Positions 1-11,238 are shown, numbered from the stretch's first letter. The stretch: DNA of 64,000 nucleotides from Paenibacillus sp. OVF10 (GCA_022836915.1 CP094668.1:3658001-3722000); one strand, 5' to 3'. Made by a program: numbers and translations. The notes: generated by a model not told the origin, from the sequence alone.

Positions 1-2
1 AA

Positions 3-916
3 CTGGATTCCATGAATGAGGTGATTGTGATCACCCATAAAGATCGTGAGATCTACCGTGGCACCGAGCGTAGTCATGTATGGTCAGGGCTGAATGCCGA
101 GCAGCATTATGAGGTGGAAGTATGGACGGAGAATTCAGCAGGTGAGAAAAGTGAAAGCAAACGGGCCGCAGCCATGACTTTTCCGTATCCACCATCCGCT
201 TGGAGCGGTAGTGGTACAGCTTCAAATCCAGCAGGTACTTCGGTAAAAGCCGATGAGGTGAGTTCACAACCTGAACCTTCTGATGAGCAACCTGAGTTAC
301 CTGCGAAAAAAATATCAAATTTATTGATATCAGCCAAACATTCAATAAAGACCAGATCACCTGGCTGGCGGAACAAAATATCATTCAAGGTGTAAGTGAA
401 ACTCGCTTCGAACCACGCCGTCCGATCACGCGTGCAGAGTTCACCGCATTGATCGTGCGTTTGATGGGGGTGGACACAATGGTTAATGAACACCATGGAT
501 TTCAGGATGTAAACGATGATGATTGGTTCGCTCCTGAGATTAAGGCAGCCGTTCATCATGAGATGGTTCAAGGGATGGGGAACGGCAAATTCGCTCCGTA
601 TGCACTGGTAACACGTGAACAGGCATCTAAGATTATAGCAAATGTTGTTCGTAAAATCAGACCGGAACCGCTTACTTCCCCAAGAGCGTTTACCGACCAG
701 ACTGATGTATCATATTGGGCCCAAGAAGAAGTGCAGGAACTTGCGGGTTTGTACATGATTACCGGATATGAAGATGGCAGCTTCCGTCCCATGCAGCATT
801 TGAGCAGATCCGAAGCTGCAGCGCTGATCTTCCGCTTAAATAAGCTGATTCAAGTCATGGATGAGAACCGTACAGATCAAGTGAAGAAAGCGTCAGCGTT
901 TGATCGTCATATCTAA
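3..916 (+). CDS. SLH-domain surface protein, C-terminal part (5' truncated, frameshifted)
   Basis: The frame is open from the window edge, so only the C-terminus is present. The first ~60 residues resemble a fibronectin type III domain (…VWSGLNAEQHYEVEVWTEN…), followed by a Pro/Ser/Glu-rich linker. About three S-layer homology repeats follow, with the typical elements ITRAEFTALIVRLMG, LVTREQASKII and LSRSEAAALIFRL. SLH repeats anchor proteins non-covalently to pyruvylated secondary wall polymers, so this is a wall-bound extracellular protein. The reading frame breaks at the seven-A run 306-312; one extra A gives AKKNIKFIDIS and joins both halves. What the missing N-terminus does (hydrolase, adhesin) cannot be said. 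Confidence 0.85.
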
Positions 917-972
917 ATTGAATTGATTCTTACATGTGATACTGCAAGCATCGCTAGTAACGACATTACCGC

Positions 973-996
973 TTGATTGGTTTTTAATGCTATAAT
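973..996 (+). promoter_or_regulatory. Putative extended -10 promoter of treR
   Basis: TGCTATAAT at 988-996 is an extended -10 element. The TTGATT at 973-978 is only 12 bp upstream, too close for a normal -35, so the extended -10 probably carries the activity. Confidence 0.45.
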
Positions 997-1043
997 GGTT
1001 GCCAATATGATAAAAAAAGGGTAATGAACAATGGTGATGAATA

Positions 1044-1753
1044 ATGAATAATAAATTTATCCGGATATATGAAGATATTGCAGATCGTATTCGGACCGGA
1101 GAGATTGAGGCAGGGACGCTGCTTCAATCGGAACTGGATCTATCGGAAAGTTATCAAACGTCTCGAGAGACTATTCGCAAAGCATTGAAAATGTTGTACG
1201 AAGAAGGTTACATTCAGAAGATCCAAGGCAAGGGCTCGATTGTACTGGACATACGCAAGATCGATTTTCCCATCTCAGGTCTAGTTAGCTTCAAGGAATT
1301 AGCCAAAAAATGGGACATCGCGCTCAAACGTATGTGAAGGTTTTCGAGGAGCAACAAGTGGATCAGGCGTTGCATAAGAATATTAACTTTGGTCTGAATG
1401 AACAGGTCTGGGCGATCAGACGTGTGCGCAAAGTGGATGGAGAGCATGTCATACTGGACAAAGATTACATTAGCCAGCGGCTTGTTCCTGGGCTCAGTAA
1501 AGAGATCTGTAATGATTCCATCTATGAGTACATTGAGCAAGAGCTGGGGCTTTCCATTTCGTTTGCCAAAAAAGAGATTTTGGTGGAAGAACCCACCGCT
1601 GAGGACAGGGAACTGCTTGACCTTGAAGGGTTCCATAATGTGGTTGTGGTGAGGAGCCAAGTGTACCTGGAGGATGCCAGTCAATTTCAGTATACGGAAT
1701 CGAGGCATCGACCGGACAAGTTCAGATTTGTGGATTTTGCGCGTCGCAGATAA
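1044..1753 (+). CDS. treR: TreR, GntR-family trehalose operon repressor (frameshifted)
   Basis: This is a cytoplasmic repressor with an N-terminal GntR winged helix (residues ~1-65, SRETIRKALKMLYEEGYIQK) and a C-terminal UTRA effector domain. It matches Bacillus TreR closely in segments I know, such as FPISGLVSFKELA, DGEHVILDKDY, DRELLDLEG and TESRHRPDKFRFVDFARR. In bacilli TreR senses trehalose-6-phosphate. The frame breaks at the A run 1305-1310; one added A gives ELAKKMGHRAQTY and a 236-aa protein, close to the family length. The start follows GGTGAT at 1033-1038. No treA or treP lies nearby, and the next gene is behind a terminator, so it acts in trans or its operon lies elsewhere. Confidence 0.9.
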
Positions 1754-1770
1754 GTTAATCAAGAACGATC

Positions 1771-1820
1771 AGAGAGTACCTTTCACTGCATTATTCAGTG
1801 GATAGGTACTCTCTTTGGTT
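1771..1820 (+). terminator. Intrinsic terminator after treR
   Basis: Perfect 11-bp outer stem AGAGAGTACCT (1771-1781) / AGGTACTCTCT (1804-1814) with a nested CACTG/CAGTG stem, followed by a short T-rich stretch. Confidence 0.75.
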
Positions 1821-1917
1821 ATATGGGAATCCGAAGATCGTCCATCAAGAACCGCTTAATGTCAATGTTCTTCCTGCATGTCGGAGCGTATGATCACAAT
1901 ATATACGAGGCCGAGGA

Positions 1918-4900
1918 GTGAGCGAATTGAATCACGTGACAGCGACATCAAATGTTCGCATATGGGAAGAAACCAGAGATATTCCAACCTATGGTACAGG
2001 TAAACCGGACAAAAATCCGATGTTTCTTGAAAAGAGAATCTACCAGGGGAGTTCGGGGAAGGTGTACCCGCATCCCGTGATCGACAGCATTGAAGATGAT
2101 GCCAAAATGAAATCTTATCGATTAGTTATTCTCGAAAATGAATATGTACGTATTGAGATGATGCCCGAACTGGGTGGACGGATCTATCGTGCGCTGGATC
2201 GGACCAACAACTACGATTTTGTATATTATAACCGGGTGATTAAACCTGCACTTGTGGGTCTGGCAGGGCCATGGATTTCCGGAGGAATTGAATTCAACTG
2301 GCCACAGCATCATCGGCCCAACACGTTTGGCCCAGTCGATTATACATTTGACAATAATGAAGATGGAAGCGCTACCGTGTGGGTGGGTGAGATTGATCGC
2401 ATGTATGGTACCAAAATGACCGCTGGCTTCACATTACATCCCGGCAAAGCCTATCTTGAAATCCATGCCGAGGTATACAATCGCACCAGCGTACCTCAAA
2501 CTTTTCTATGGTGGGCCAACCCGGCTGTAGCCGTCAACGAGCATACGCAATCCGTCTTTCCACCCGATGTAACGGCTGTGCTGGACCACGGAAAACGGGA
2601 CGTATCCCGCTTTCCAATCGCAACGGGCACTTATTACAAGATGGACTATTCCGAAGGTGTGGATATCTCGCGCTACAAAAACATACCGGTTCCAACATCC
2701 TATATGGCGTATAAGTCGGATTATAATTTTGTAGGGGGTTATGACCACGGGGTTCAGGCGGGTTTGTTGCATGTAGCCAATCATCATATTTCTCCGGGCA
2801 AGAAGCAATGGACCTGGGGGAACGGGGAATTCGGGCAAGCCTGGGATCGACAGTTAACGGACGAGGATGGACCATATATTGAATTAATGACAGGGATCTA
2901 TACCGATAATCAGCCTGATTTTACATGGTTACAGCCTTATGAAGCGAAATCATTTTCACAGTATTTTATGCCGTATAAAGGAATTGGTATGGTCAAAAAT
3001 GCATCGATTGATGCAGTGGTTAATCTGGAAAAGGATGAAACGACCGGAATGGTAACCGTGATGGTATATGCGACGTCGGTTTTTGAACAAGTGACCGTTG
3101 AAGTGATAGGTCCAACCACGGTATATCTCCATGAGAGATGTAATATCTCACCTTCGGAACTATATAAATATTCATTCCCGTGGAGCGGACAAGATGAATG
3201 GCATCAGTTGAAGTTAAGTGTTCGAAGTGCGGAAGGAAGAGTACTCGTGGCCTATCAGCCTCAACGTTCTGAGATTCAGGAAGTTCCAGATCCGGCCACA
3301 CCACTCCCGTTACCATCCGAGATTCGTACGAATGAACAACTATATCTGGCTGGTCTTCATTTGGAGCAATATCGGCATGCCACGTATGAACCGGTACCTT
3401 ATTATCTGGAAGGGTTGAAGCGTGATGCAACGGATATTCGTCTAAACATTGCGTATGGCACATTGCTGCTGCGCAGAGGGTTGTTTCAAGATGCAGAGAA
3501 GCATTTCAGACAGGCCGTTCAATCGCTGACGTGGAAAAATACGAATCCATATGATAGTGAAGCATTTTACCAACTCGGTCTGAGTTTGAAACTACAGGGG
3601 AAACAGGAAGAAGCCTACGCAGCACTGTATAAAGCCGTATGGTCTGCACAGTATCAGGATACGGGTTATTATATGCTTGCTCAGATCGATACAGTGTTAC
3701 ATCGGGAGCTGGAAGCGCTGGATCACATCGAACGTTCGCTGATTCGTAACAGTAGAAACTACAAGGCTCGGCATCTGAAGGTGTGTCTGCTGCGCAGGTT
3801 GGGTCAAGATAAACGGGCCCTCCAATATGCGTATGAAACGTTGGAACTGGACCCGGTTGAATTTGGAGCTGCACATGAATTAGTCCTGATCTACAGCGGA
3901 GCGACTGCACCTTCAGAGAGAGAACAAGCGGAGCAAGCACGTGAACATTTCCATCGTCTGATGCGAGGAGACGTTTATAATTATCTGAATGTAGCCGCAG
4001 ATTACGCGGATAGTGGGTTGTGGGAAGAAGCACTGACGGTACTCTCGTATGTTGAATCCGAAAATTCACAGCCGTATCCTTTGGTTGGTTATGCTAAGGC
4101 TTACTTGTATCGTCAGTTGGGGGATGTGGAGCAGGCCCGGGAATGTCAAAGACAAGGGAAAGCTGCTCCAACGGATTATTGTTTTCCTAATACGTTATTT
4201 GAATTCATGGTGCTTCAGGATGCATTGGCAGTGGATTCGAATGATGCGCGTGCTCAATATTACCTGGGAAATTGGTTATATGATCATAAACGATACAAGG
4301 AAGCAATCACCCATTGGGAAACTTCACGAGAGGTGGATGCTGCATATTCGACTGTACATCGGAATCTGGGACTGGCTTATTATAACAAGCTGAATCGCCA
4401 CGATCTTGCACTGGCATCATTAGAGGAAGCTTTCCGGTTGGATACACAGGATGCCCGAATCTTCTACGAGTTGGATCAATTGCAAAAGAAGATAGGGTAT
4501 TCCTGCGAGCATCGAATCAAATTGCTGGAACAACATATGGAGTTGATTCACCACCGTGATGATCTGTATATCGAGTGGGTGACTTTACTGAATATGCAAG
4601 GTAGCCATCAAGAAGCATGGAATGCCCTTCAGACCCGGCGGTTTCATCCATGGGAAGGTGGAGAAGGCAAGGTAACTGGACAATATGTTACGGCACTGAC
4701 GGAACTGGCGAAGCAAAAACTGGAGAAACAACAACCTGAACTAGCATTGGAGCTGTTGCAGAAGGCATTAGTTTACCCGGAGAACTTAGGTGAAGGTAAG
4801 CTGGAGGGTGCCGGAGACAATCACGTTTACTTTTATCTTGGCTGTGCCTACCAGCAACTGAAGAAGAATCAGGCGGCAGAGGAGAATTTCCACAGAGCAT

Positions 4901-5265
4901 CTATCGGTTTGAATGAACCGGCAAGCGCGATGTTTTATAATGACCAACCGCCGGAATCCATCTATTATCAGGGGCTGGCTTGGCAGAAACTTGGCAATGT
5001 GAAGGAAGCAAACCGACGATTTAACAAACTCATTGACTATGCGGAAAGACATATGCATGATCACATCCGAATGGATTATTTTGCGGTATCTCTGCCCGAT
5101 TTTCTAGTATTCGACGACGACTTAGATCAGCGAAATGAAGAACATTGCCGGTATATGCGGGCACTAGGTCTTCTGGGACTGGGTCGGACGAGTGAAGCCA
5201 AACTTGAGTTGGAGCGGGTACTGGAGAAAAACCCGAATCATCAAGGGGCAATCCTCCATCGATAA
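1918..5265 (+). CDS. DUF5107 domain protein with C-terminal TPR repeats (1115 aa)
   Basis: The N-terminal ~450 residues resemble the DUF5107 family, a galactose-mutarotase-like beta-sandwich (ENEYVRIEMMPELGGRIYRALDR; SGGIEFNWPQHHRP). From about residue 470 to the end there are many tetratricopeptide repeats (for example NPYDSEAFYQLGLSLKLQGKQEEA and ARAQYYLGNWLYDHKRYKEAI). There is no signal peptide. The GH35 gene follows 51 bp downstream, suggesting an operon for beta-galactoside metabolism; the biochemical activity is not established here. The GTG at 1918 is one start choice, but TTG at 1927 has the better Shine-Dalgarno (GAGGAG, 8-nt spacing). The frame is intact over 3.3 kb, unlike many neighbours. 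Confidence 0.8.
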   Translation: MSELNHVTATSNVRIWEETRDIPTYGTGKPDKNPMFLEKRIYQGSSGKVYPHPVIDSIEDDAKMKSYRLVILENEYVRIEMMPELGGRIYRALDRTNNYDFVYYNRVIKPALVGLAGPWISGGIEFNWPQHHRPNTFGPVDYTFDNNEDGSATVWVGEIDRMYGTKMTAGFTLHPGKAYLEIHAEVYNRTSVPQTFLWWANPAVAVNEHTQSVFPPDVTAVLDHGKRDVSRFPIATGTYYKMDYSEGVDISRYKNIPVPTSYMAYKSDYNFVGGYDHGVQAGLLHVANHHISPGKKQWTWGNGEFGQAWDRQLTDEDGPYIELMTGIYTDNQPDFTWLQPYEAKSFSQYFMPYKGIGMVKNASIDAVVNLEKDETTGMVTVMVYATSVFEQVTVEVIGPTTVYLHERCNISPSELYKYSFPWSGQDEWHQLKLSVRSAEGRVLVAYQPQRSEIQEVPDPATPLPLPSEIRTNEQLYLAGLHLEQYRHATYEPVPYYLEGLKRDATDIRLNIAYGTLLLRRGLFQDAEKHFRQAVQSLTWKNTNPYDSEAFYQLGLSLKLQGKQEEAYAALYKAVWSAQYQDTGYYMLAQIDTVLHRELEALDHIERSLIRNSRNYKARHLKVCLLRRLGQDKRALQYAYETLELDPVEFGAAHELVLIYSGATAPSEREQAEQAREHFHRLMRGDVYNYLNVAADYADSGLWEEALTVLSYVESENSQPYPLVGYAKAYLYRQLGDVEQARECQRQGKAAPTDYCFPNTLFEFMVLQDALAVDSNDARAQYYLGNWLYDHKRYKEAITHWETSREVDAAYSTVHRNLGLAYYNKLNRHDLALASLEEAFRLDTQDARIFYELDQLQKKIGYSCEHRIKLLEQHMELIHHRDDLYIEWVTLLNMQGSHQEAWNALQTRRFHPWEGGEGKVTGQYVTALTELAKQKLEKQQPELALELLQKALVYPENLGEGKLEGAGDNHVYFYLGCAYQQLKKNQAAEENFHRASIGLNEPASAMFYNDQPPESIYYQGLAWQKLGNVKEANRRFNKLIDYAERHMHDHIRMDYFAVSLPDFLVFDDDLDQRNEEHCRYMRALGLLGLGRTSEAKLELERVLEKNPNHQGAILHR

Positions 5266-5316
5266 TTGATAATCGTTTCAACACATCCCATTTATATCGA
5301 AGGAGTTATATAATCC

Positions 5317-7654
5317 ATGAATGATAGTATAGCAGGTAGCCATATTCGCTTTATATTGGATGCGGAAGATAAGGACATTCGTGCGGGTCGTATGACTGGC
5401 AGTGGCGGCAAAAGCCCACGAGGGGAATCGTATGATTTTACCAACTATTATATGACTCGTAATGCTAAACCCCATATTCCCCTGGTAGGTGAGTTTCATT
5501 TCTCCAGATTCGCTTACTTGCAGTGGGAAGAAGAATTACTGAAGATGAAGGCAGGCGGGGTGAACATCGTTGCTTCCTATGTCTTCTGGAATTTTCACGA
5601 GGAGCAGGAAGGGGATTTAATTGGTCAGGAAACCTGAATTTGCGGCACTTTGTGGATCTGTGTGGCAAGCATGAGCTGCCGCTGATCGTGCGAATTGGTC
5701 CATTCTGTCATGGAGAAGTGCGTAATGGTGGAATGCCGGATTGGCTATTCAGTTATCCATTCGAAGTCAGGTCGAACGATGAAGGATATCTGTATTACGC
5801 CAAGCGATTATACCGGGAGATTGCCCGTCAGCTCAACGGCTGTTTTTATCAGGAGGGTGGCCCTGTTATCGGGGTACAGTTGGAAAATGAGTACATGCAC
5901 GCTGGCGCACCCATGGATGCATGGGGGTATACCCGCGAAAAATACATTACCTCCGGCCGGGATGGACGAGAACATCTGAAGATGCTTCGCCATATTGCCG
6001 AAGAAGTCGGTATGAAGCCGATGTTCTATACTGCCACGGCCTGGGGTAATGCTGCGGTGCCTGATGAAGGAACATTACCGATGTTGGCGGGGTATGCGTA
6101 CACACCATGGATTCCCAATCAGCCTCCAAGCCGGGAGTATTTGTTCCGGGATCTGCATATGAATCCTGTGGAAGAAGTGGATTATGACAGTCTGGAGTAT
6201 CCTGCTGCGTATTGCGAGCTTGCTGGGGGCATGCAGGTCAGTTATCACGCTCGGCCGGTTGTTGATGCGGACAGTGTCGAGGCGATGACCATTGTGAAAC
6301 TTGCGAACGGCAGCAATCTGGTTGGGTATTATATGTATCACGGGGGACCAATCCGATAGGCAAAAATTCATATATGAACGAGCAGGCATTGCCGAAAATG
6401 ACGTATGATTACCAATCGCCACTCGGGGAATTTGGACGTGTTGGTGAATCGTATGACCGCATTCGAAGCTTGTCCATGTTCCTGGAAGCATACGGTGAGT
6501 TGCTTGCGCCAATGGGCTGTGTTATACCTGATGGTCAACAATCTATAACCCCGGAGAACACGTTGGAGCTGCGTTGGTCTGTTCGGCAACAAGATGGCTC
6601 TGGATTTCTGTTCATAAATAATTATCAGGATCATGTGGCGTTGCCTGATCGAGATATACAATTGGAACTGCATACCAGCAAAGGGACTGCTTTTTATCCA
6701 AGAGAAGGAACGATGCAGCTGAAATCCGGCATGGCAGCCATTCTGCCTTTCCATATGAATCTGAATGGAATGAAGATCATTAGTGCTACCGTTCAGCCAC
6801 TGACCCGATTTATGGTAAATCAGGAGCTCACGGTTGTGTTTTATGCCCATGAAGGTATGGCGCCTGAGTATGTTATTGATGCAACATCTGTTACAAATGT
6901 GGATATGCCCGAAGGTACAGTATCTGAGCAGGGAAATGAGGTTGTGATACACCCGATTGCCGGCAAGGACCATCATCTGAGAGTCACAACATCCGACGGT
7001 ATGGTCATACGTATCATTACATTGACCCGTGAAGAGGCATTACATGCCTACCGTTTCCGTTTGGGCGGAGAAGAAAGGCTTGTAATTAGCAGCAGTCATC
7101 TGTATGTACAGAATGAGATGCTCATATGTACATCCGTGGAGCAACCAGAGATGGAAGTATCCTTTTATCCGGCTCCAGAGCATGTTTCAGCTTCTAAATA
7201 TGCTGTGTCATCCCAGTCGAAGCAGGGAATATTCGGTACGTACACATTCCAAGTTTCGCCTTACGAGCCTGCTGTAGAGGTTGATTATCCCAAAGAGTAT
7301 GCAGCAACACTGAGATTGGACACAGCGTGGCCGGAACAAGTAGATGACGTGTGGATCGAGATTGATTATGAAGGAGACGTCGCTGCAGCACATATTCATC
7401 ATCAGATGTTAACAGATCATATTCACTATGGGCACAGCTGGATGCTTGGTTTGAAGCAATCCCGTCATTTGCTGGCTGATCACGCGCTTCGTCTGTCTAT
7501 AACTCCAATTCGAAAAGGGACGACTGAGAGTTATGTTAATCAGGCTTATGTGGAGCGGTTTGAGGGCGTGGAGATCGGGAAGTTTAATGAGATTTGGGTG
7601 AGACCACAGTATCGGGTGGGGGTGGTATTGGCGGGAGTTAGGGAAGACACATAG
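5317..7654 (+). CDS. GH35 beta-galactosidase (two frameshifts)
   Basis: Retaining beta-galactosidase of family GH35. Visible landmarks are RIGPFCHGEVRNGGMPDWL, the acid/base region GGPVIGVQLENEY, a candidate nucleophile Glu in AAYCELAGGMQ, and the GYYMYHGGTNPIG segment near the end of the TIM barrel. The rest is beta-sandwich. There is no signal peptide, so it probably cleaves imported oligosaccharides. The frame breaks twice. At the TTT of 5616-5618 an added T gives EGDFNWSGN; at the G run 6342-6346 an added G gives HGGTNP. The corrected protein is ~779 aa. Ribosome binding site AGGAG (5301-5305) precedes ATG 5317. It probably forms an operon with the DUF5107 gene. Confidence 0.87.
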
Positions 7655-7722
7655 TCTAAATCAGGGATTAAACAACAGATAAACAAGACTTAAACAAGAG
7701 TTAACTGACGTTAATAATACAG

Positions 7723-7764
7723 AGGGTTCTTTCTCCGAACGATTGTGAGGAGAGAGCCTTTTTT
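7723..7764 (+). terminator. Intrinsic terminator after the GH35 gene
   Basis: Imperfect hairpin between GGTTCTTTCTCC and GGAGAGAGCC, followed by a run of six T. Confidence 0.65.
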
Positions 7765-7809
7765 GCTGTGTTATGTAAAAAAATGATTCCTAATCATGGT
7801 AAAAAGATC

Positions 7810-7838
7810 TTGACTGGTAAGCGTTTTCAATTTATTAT
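7810..7838 (+). promoter_or_regulatory. Promoter with embedded cre box for the mannanase gene
   Basis: TTGACT (7810-7815), 17 bp, TATTAT (7833-7838). The spacer contains GGTAAGCGTTTTCA (7816-7829), 13 of 14 matches to the CcpA cre consensus. A cre inside the promoter implies direct carbon catabolite repression. Confidence 0.75.
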
Positions 7839-7861
7839 AACTTCATAACCTTAACGATAAA

Positions 7862-7913
7862 GTTTATTTAGACTAAATAACGTAACTATAATAAAGTTAT
7901 TAGTCGTTTATTT
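7862..7913 (+). other. Hairpin and direct repeats in the long mannanase 5' leader
   Basis: GACTAAATAAC (7871-7881) can pair with GTTATTAGTC (7896-7905), and GTTTATTT occurs as a direct repeat at 7862 and 7906. It lies in the ~170-nt untranslated leader between promoter and start codon. No known riboregulator was recognised. Confidence 0.4.
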
Positions 7914-8012
7914 GCTAACAAAAAAACTTCTATTACCAACGATTTTAGTTAACTTATTGCCTAGAGCAGGGTTAATTGAAATAAAAAAACAAATACAGGA
8001 GGTTCCAAACGA

Positions 8013-8991
8013 ATGGTTAATCTGAAAAAGTGTACAATCTTCACGGTTATTGCTGCTCTCATGTTCATGGCATTGGGGAGTGCAGCCCCAAAGCATATGC
8101 TGCCACAGGTTTTTATGTAAGCGGTAACAAATTGTATGATTCCACAGGTAAAGCTTTTGTCATGAGAGGTGTTAATCACGGACATTCCTGGTTCAAGAAT
8201 GATTTGAATACCGCTATCCCTGCCATCGCCAAAACAGGTGCCAATACGGTGCGCATTGTTCTTTCGAATGGTAGCTTGTACACCAAAGATGATCTGAACG
8301 CTGTTAAAAATATTATTAATGTGGTTAACCAAAATAAAATGATAGCTGTACTTGAAGTACATGACGCCACAGGGAAAGATGACTATAATTCGTTGGATGC
8401 GGCAGTGAACTACTGGATTAGTATTAAGGAAGCTTTGATTGGCAAAGAAGATCGGGTCATCGTCAACATCGCCAATGAATGGTATGGAACGTGGAATGGA
8501 AGTGCGTGGGCTGATGGTTACAAAAAAGCCATTCCGAAACTCCGGAATGCGGGAATTAAAAATACGCTAATTGTGGATGCAGCCGGATGGGGACAGTTCC
8601 CTCAATCCATCGTGGATTATGGACAAAGTGTATTTGCAGCCGATTCACAGAAAAATACCGTCTTCTCCATTCATATGTATGAGTATGCTGGCAAAGATGC
8701 TGCAACGGTCAAAGCCAATATGGAGAATGTGCTGAACAAAGGATTGGCTCTGATCATTGGTGAATTCGGGGATATCACACAAACGGTGATGTGGACGAGT
8801 ATGCCATCATGAGATATGGTCAGGAAAAAGGGGTAGGCTGGCTTGCCTGGTCTTGGTACGGAAACAGCTCCGGTCTGAACTATCTGGACATGGCCACAGG
8901 TCCGAACGGAAGCTTAACGAGCTTTGGCAACACCGTAGTTAATGATACCTATGGTATTAAAAACACTTCCCAAAAAGCGGGGATTTTCTAA
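8013..8991 (+). CDS. Secreted GH5 (subfamily 8-like) endo-beta-1,4-mannanase (two frameshifts)
   Basis: Single-domain extracellular beta-mannanase. The start ATG 8013 follows AGGAGG and opens a signal peptide (MVNLKKCTIFTVIAALMFMALGSAA). The mature part matches alkaline Bacillus mannanases: TGFYVSGNKLYDSTGKAFVMRGVN, acid/base region VNIANEWYGTW and nucleophile region LIIGEFGGYHTNGD. The frame breaks at CCCCAAA (8086-8092), separating the signal peptide from the mature enzyme, and at GGGG (8768-8771). One base added at each gives a 326-aa enzyme without a carbohydrate-binding module. It hydrolyses mannan or galactomannan, matching the upstream cre and the neighbouring saccharide genes. Confidence 0.9.
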
Positions 8992-9009
8992 TCCGCCGAT
9001 GATACAGGA

Positions 9010-9041
9010 ACACTCTGACGTTCACGTCAGGGTGTTTTTTT
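9010..9041 (+). terminator. Intrinsic terminator after the mannanase
   Basis: AACACTCTGACG / CGTCAGGGTGTT stem with one G-T wobble and a run of seven T. Confidence 0.85.
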
Positions 9042-9098
9042 AATAATATACCTCAATCTATGATGACTTTTGAATATTTCCGTTTGGTTTTAAAATAT

Positions 9099-9151
9099 TT
9101 TGTTTTCAAAATAAAACAAAGATGTTAAACTCGGATTAGGAATAAAACAAA
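9099..9151 (+). promoter_or_regulatory. Putative operator of the rhamnose operon
   Basis: TTTGTTTT (9099-9106) and AAAACAAA (9113-9120) form a perfect inverted repeat. The 11-mer AATAAAACAAA recurs as a direct repeat at about 9110 and 9141, just before the ribosome binding site. Repeats of this kind upstream of rha genes suggest a regulator site; which regulator binds is unknown. Confidence 0.45.
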
Positions 9152-9170
9152 CATTATCGGAGGGAAACAA

Positions 9171-11238
9171 ATGGTACAGAGTTTATGGAATGCATCGCAG
9201 GCATCTGAGAAAACAACAGGACTTGAGCAGTTGGTTTACCGATCTAATCTCATTGGTTCTGATCGCAGTGTATGTAACATCTACGGTGGTAATACGTCTA
9301 CCAAAACGACAGTGAAGGATTTTCGGGGTCGTGATGTAGAAGTAATGTATGTGAAGGGAAGCGGCTCTGATCTGGGTTCCATGGAAGCGAAACATTTTAC
9401 CGGACTTGGGCTCGAAGACATAAGGCCATTAATTGAACGTGAATCCATGTCGGATGAAGAGATGGTTGAATATCTGGGACATTGCATGATTGATGCCAAG
9501 CACCCGCGCGCCTCCATCGAGACTCTTCTGCATGCGTTCCTTCCATATAAACATGTGGATCATACGCACCCGGATGCGATTATCAGCCTGTGTTGTGCGC
9601 ATAACGGCAAGGAATTGGCGAAAGAGATCTACGGTGATCGTTTTGTATGGGTGCCTTACGTACGCCCTGGGTTTACGTTATCTAAAATGATTGCTGAAAG
9701 CGTATTCTCGAATCCCAATGCCGAACTCGTACTGATGGAAAAACACGGACTTGTGACGTGGGGAGAAACATCCGAGGAATGTTACGCTCAAACGATCAAG
9801 ATTATCAATGAAGCAGAAGCTTTCATCGAAGCACGGGTGAACGAAGAAAGTTTGTTTGGTGGTGTGAAACACCCGGCACTCGCCGCTGATGTTCGTCGTC
9901 AGATCGTATCACGTGTGATGCCAACGATTCGTGGAGCGGTATCGGATAGCAAAAATGATTTTGTCCTTTGATGATCAAGAGGACGTACTTGCTTTTGTGG
10001 GCGGAGCAGATTCCCCGGAATTGTCTCAGGTGGGTGCAGCTTGCCCGGATCATCTGGTACATACCAAAGTGGTACCTCTGTTCATCGATTGGACACCGGA
10101 TGCAGAAGATATTGAAGGTTTAAAAGCCAAGCTGGTAGAAGGTGTGGCTGCCTACAAAGAGCAATATCAACAGTATTTTGAGAGCAACAAAAACGAAGGT
10201 GATGTCATGTTCGAATCGGCACCTCGCGTTATCCTGATTCCTGGTGTGGGCATGATCAACACAGGCAAGAGCTGGGCGCTTTCCCAAGTAAGCGGAGCGT
10301 TGTATCACAGAGCCATTGCTGTTATGCGTGGAGCTACTAGCTTGGGTCAATTCGTATCGCTCAGTGCAAACGAGTCTTACAATGTGGAGTACTGGCCGCT
10401 GGAACTGTATAAATTGTCTCTGGCCCCGGCAGAAACTGAATTCTCCCGTAAAGTGGCGTTTATTACAGGCGGCGCAGGTGGTATCGGAAGTGAAACAGCG
10501 CGTAGATTGGTATCAGAAGGCGCGCATGTGGTGCTCGCTGATCTCAATCTGGAAGGCGCACAGAAGGTAGCACAGGAAATTAATGATCAGTACGGTGCGA
10601 ATCGTGCTTATGCGCTGAAAATGGACGTGACCGATGAGGAAGCTGTTCAATCTGCTTATGCTGATGTTGCGGTGCAATATGGCGGAGTGGATATCATCGT
10701 GAACAATGCAGGATTGGCCACATCCAGCCCATTTGACGAAACTTCCCTGAAAGAATGGAACCTGAACATGAATGTACTGGGCACAGGGTATTTCCTCGTG
10801 GCTCGTGAAGCCTTCAAGCTGATGAAACAACAGGGCATTGGGGGAAGCATGGTATTTATCGGTTCCAAGAACTCGGTGTATGCAGGTAAAAGTGCTTCTG
10901 CTTACAGTTCAGCGAAAGCGCTGGAAGCGCATCTGGCACGCTGTATCGCAGCAGAAGGTGGAGAGTATGGCATTCGTGTCAACACGATTCTTCCGGATGC
11001 CATTCTACAGGGTTCAGCAATCTGGAACGGTTCCTGGAGAAACGAACGTGCAGCGGCATACGGAATTGAACCGGATCAATTGGAAGAGTATTATCGCAAA
11101 CGGACGACATTGCTCGTGAATATCTATCCAAGAGATATTGCAGAAGGAATTGCATTCTTTGCTTCTTCGAAATCCGAAAAAACAACCGGTTGCATGATGA
11201 CCATTGATGGCGGTGTACCGGCAGCATTTACACGTTAA
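9171..11238 (+). CDS. rhaEW: Bifunctional rhamnulose-1-phosphate aldolase / lactaldehyde dehydrogenase (frameshifted)
   Basis: The N-terminal part (residues ~20-250) is a class II aldolase/adducin domain (KHVDHTHPDAI metal-binding histidines; LMEKHGLVTWG). It would cleave L-rhamnulose-1-phosphate to DHAP and L-lactaldehyde. The C-terminal part (from ~420) is a short-chain dehydrogenase with TGGAGGIG and the catalytic YSSAK, expected to oxidise lactaldehyde. The layout and ~689-aa length match Bacillus RhaEW (YuxG). The frame breaks at the A run 9951-9955; either two A are missing (SDSKKMILSFDD, length fits) or one is extra. It sits 19 bp before rhaA. No rhamnulokinase gene is in the window. 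Confidence 0.9.

Noticed and set aside
5266..5300. TGATAATCGTTTCA as a cre box before the GH35 gene
   Set aside because: Several mismatches to the cre consensus at the conserved CG-flanking positions, much weaker than the cre boxes at 7816, 22485 and 25596.
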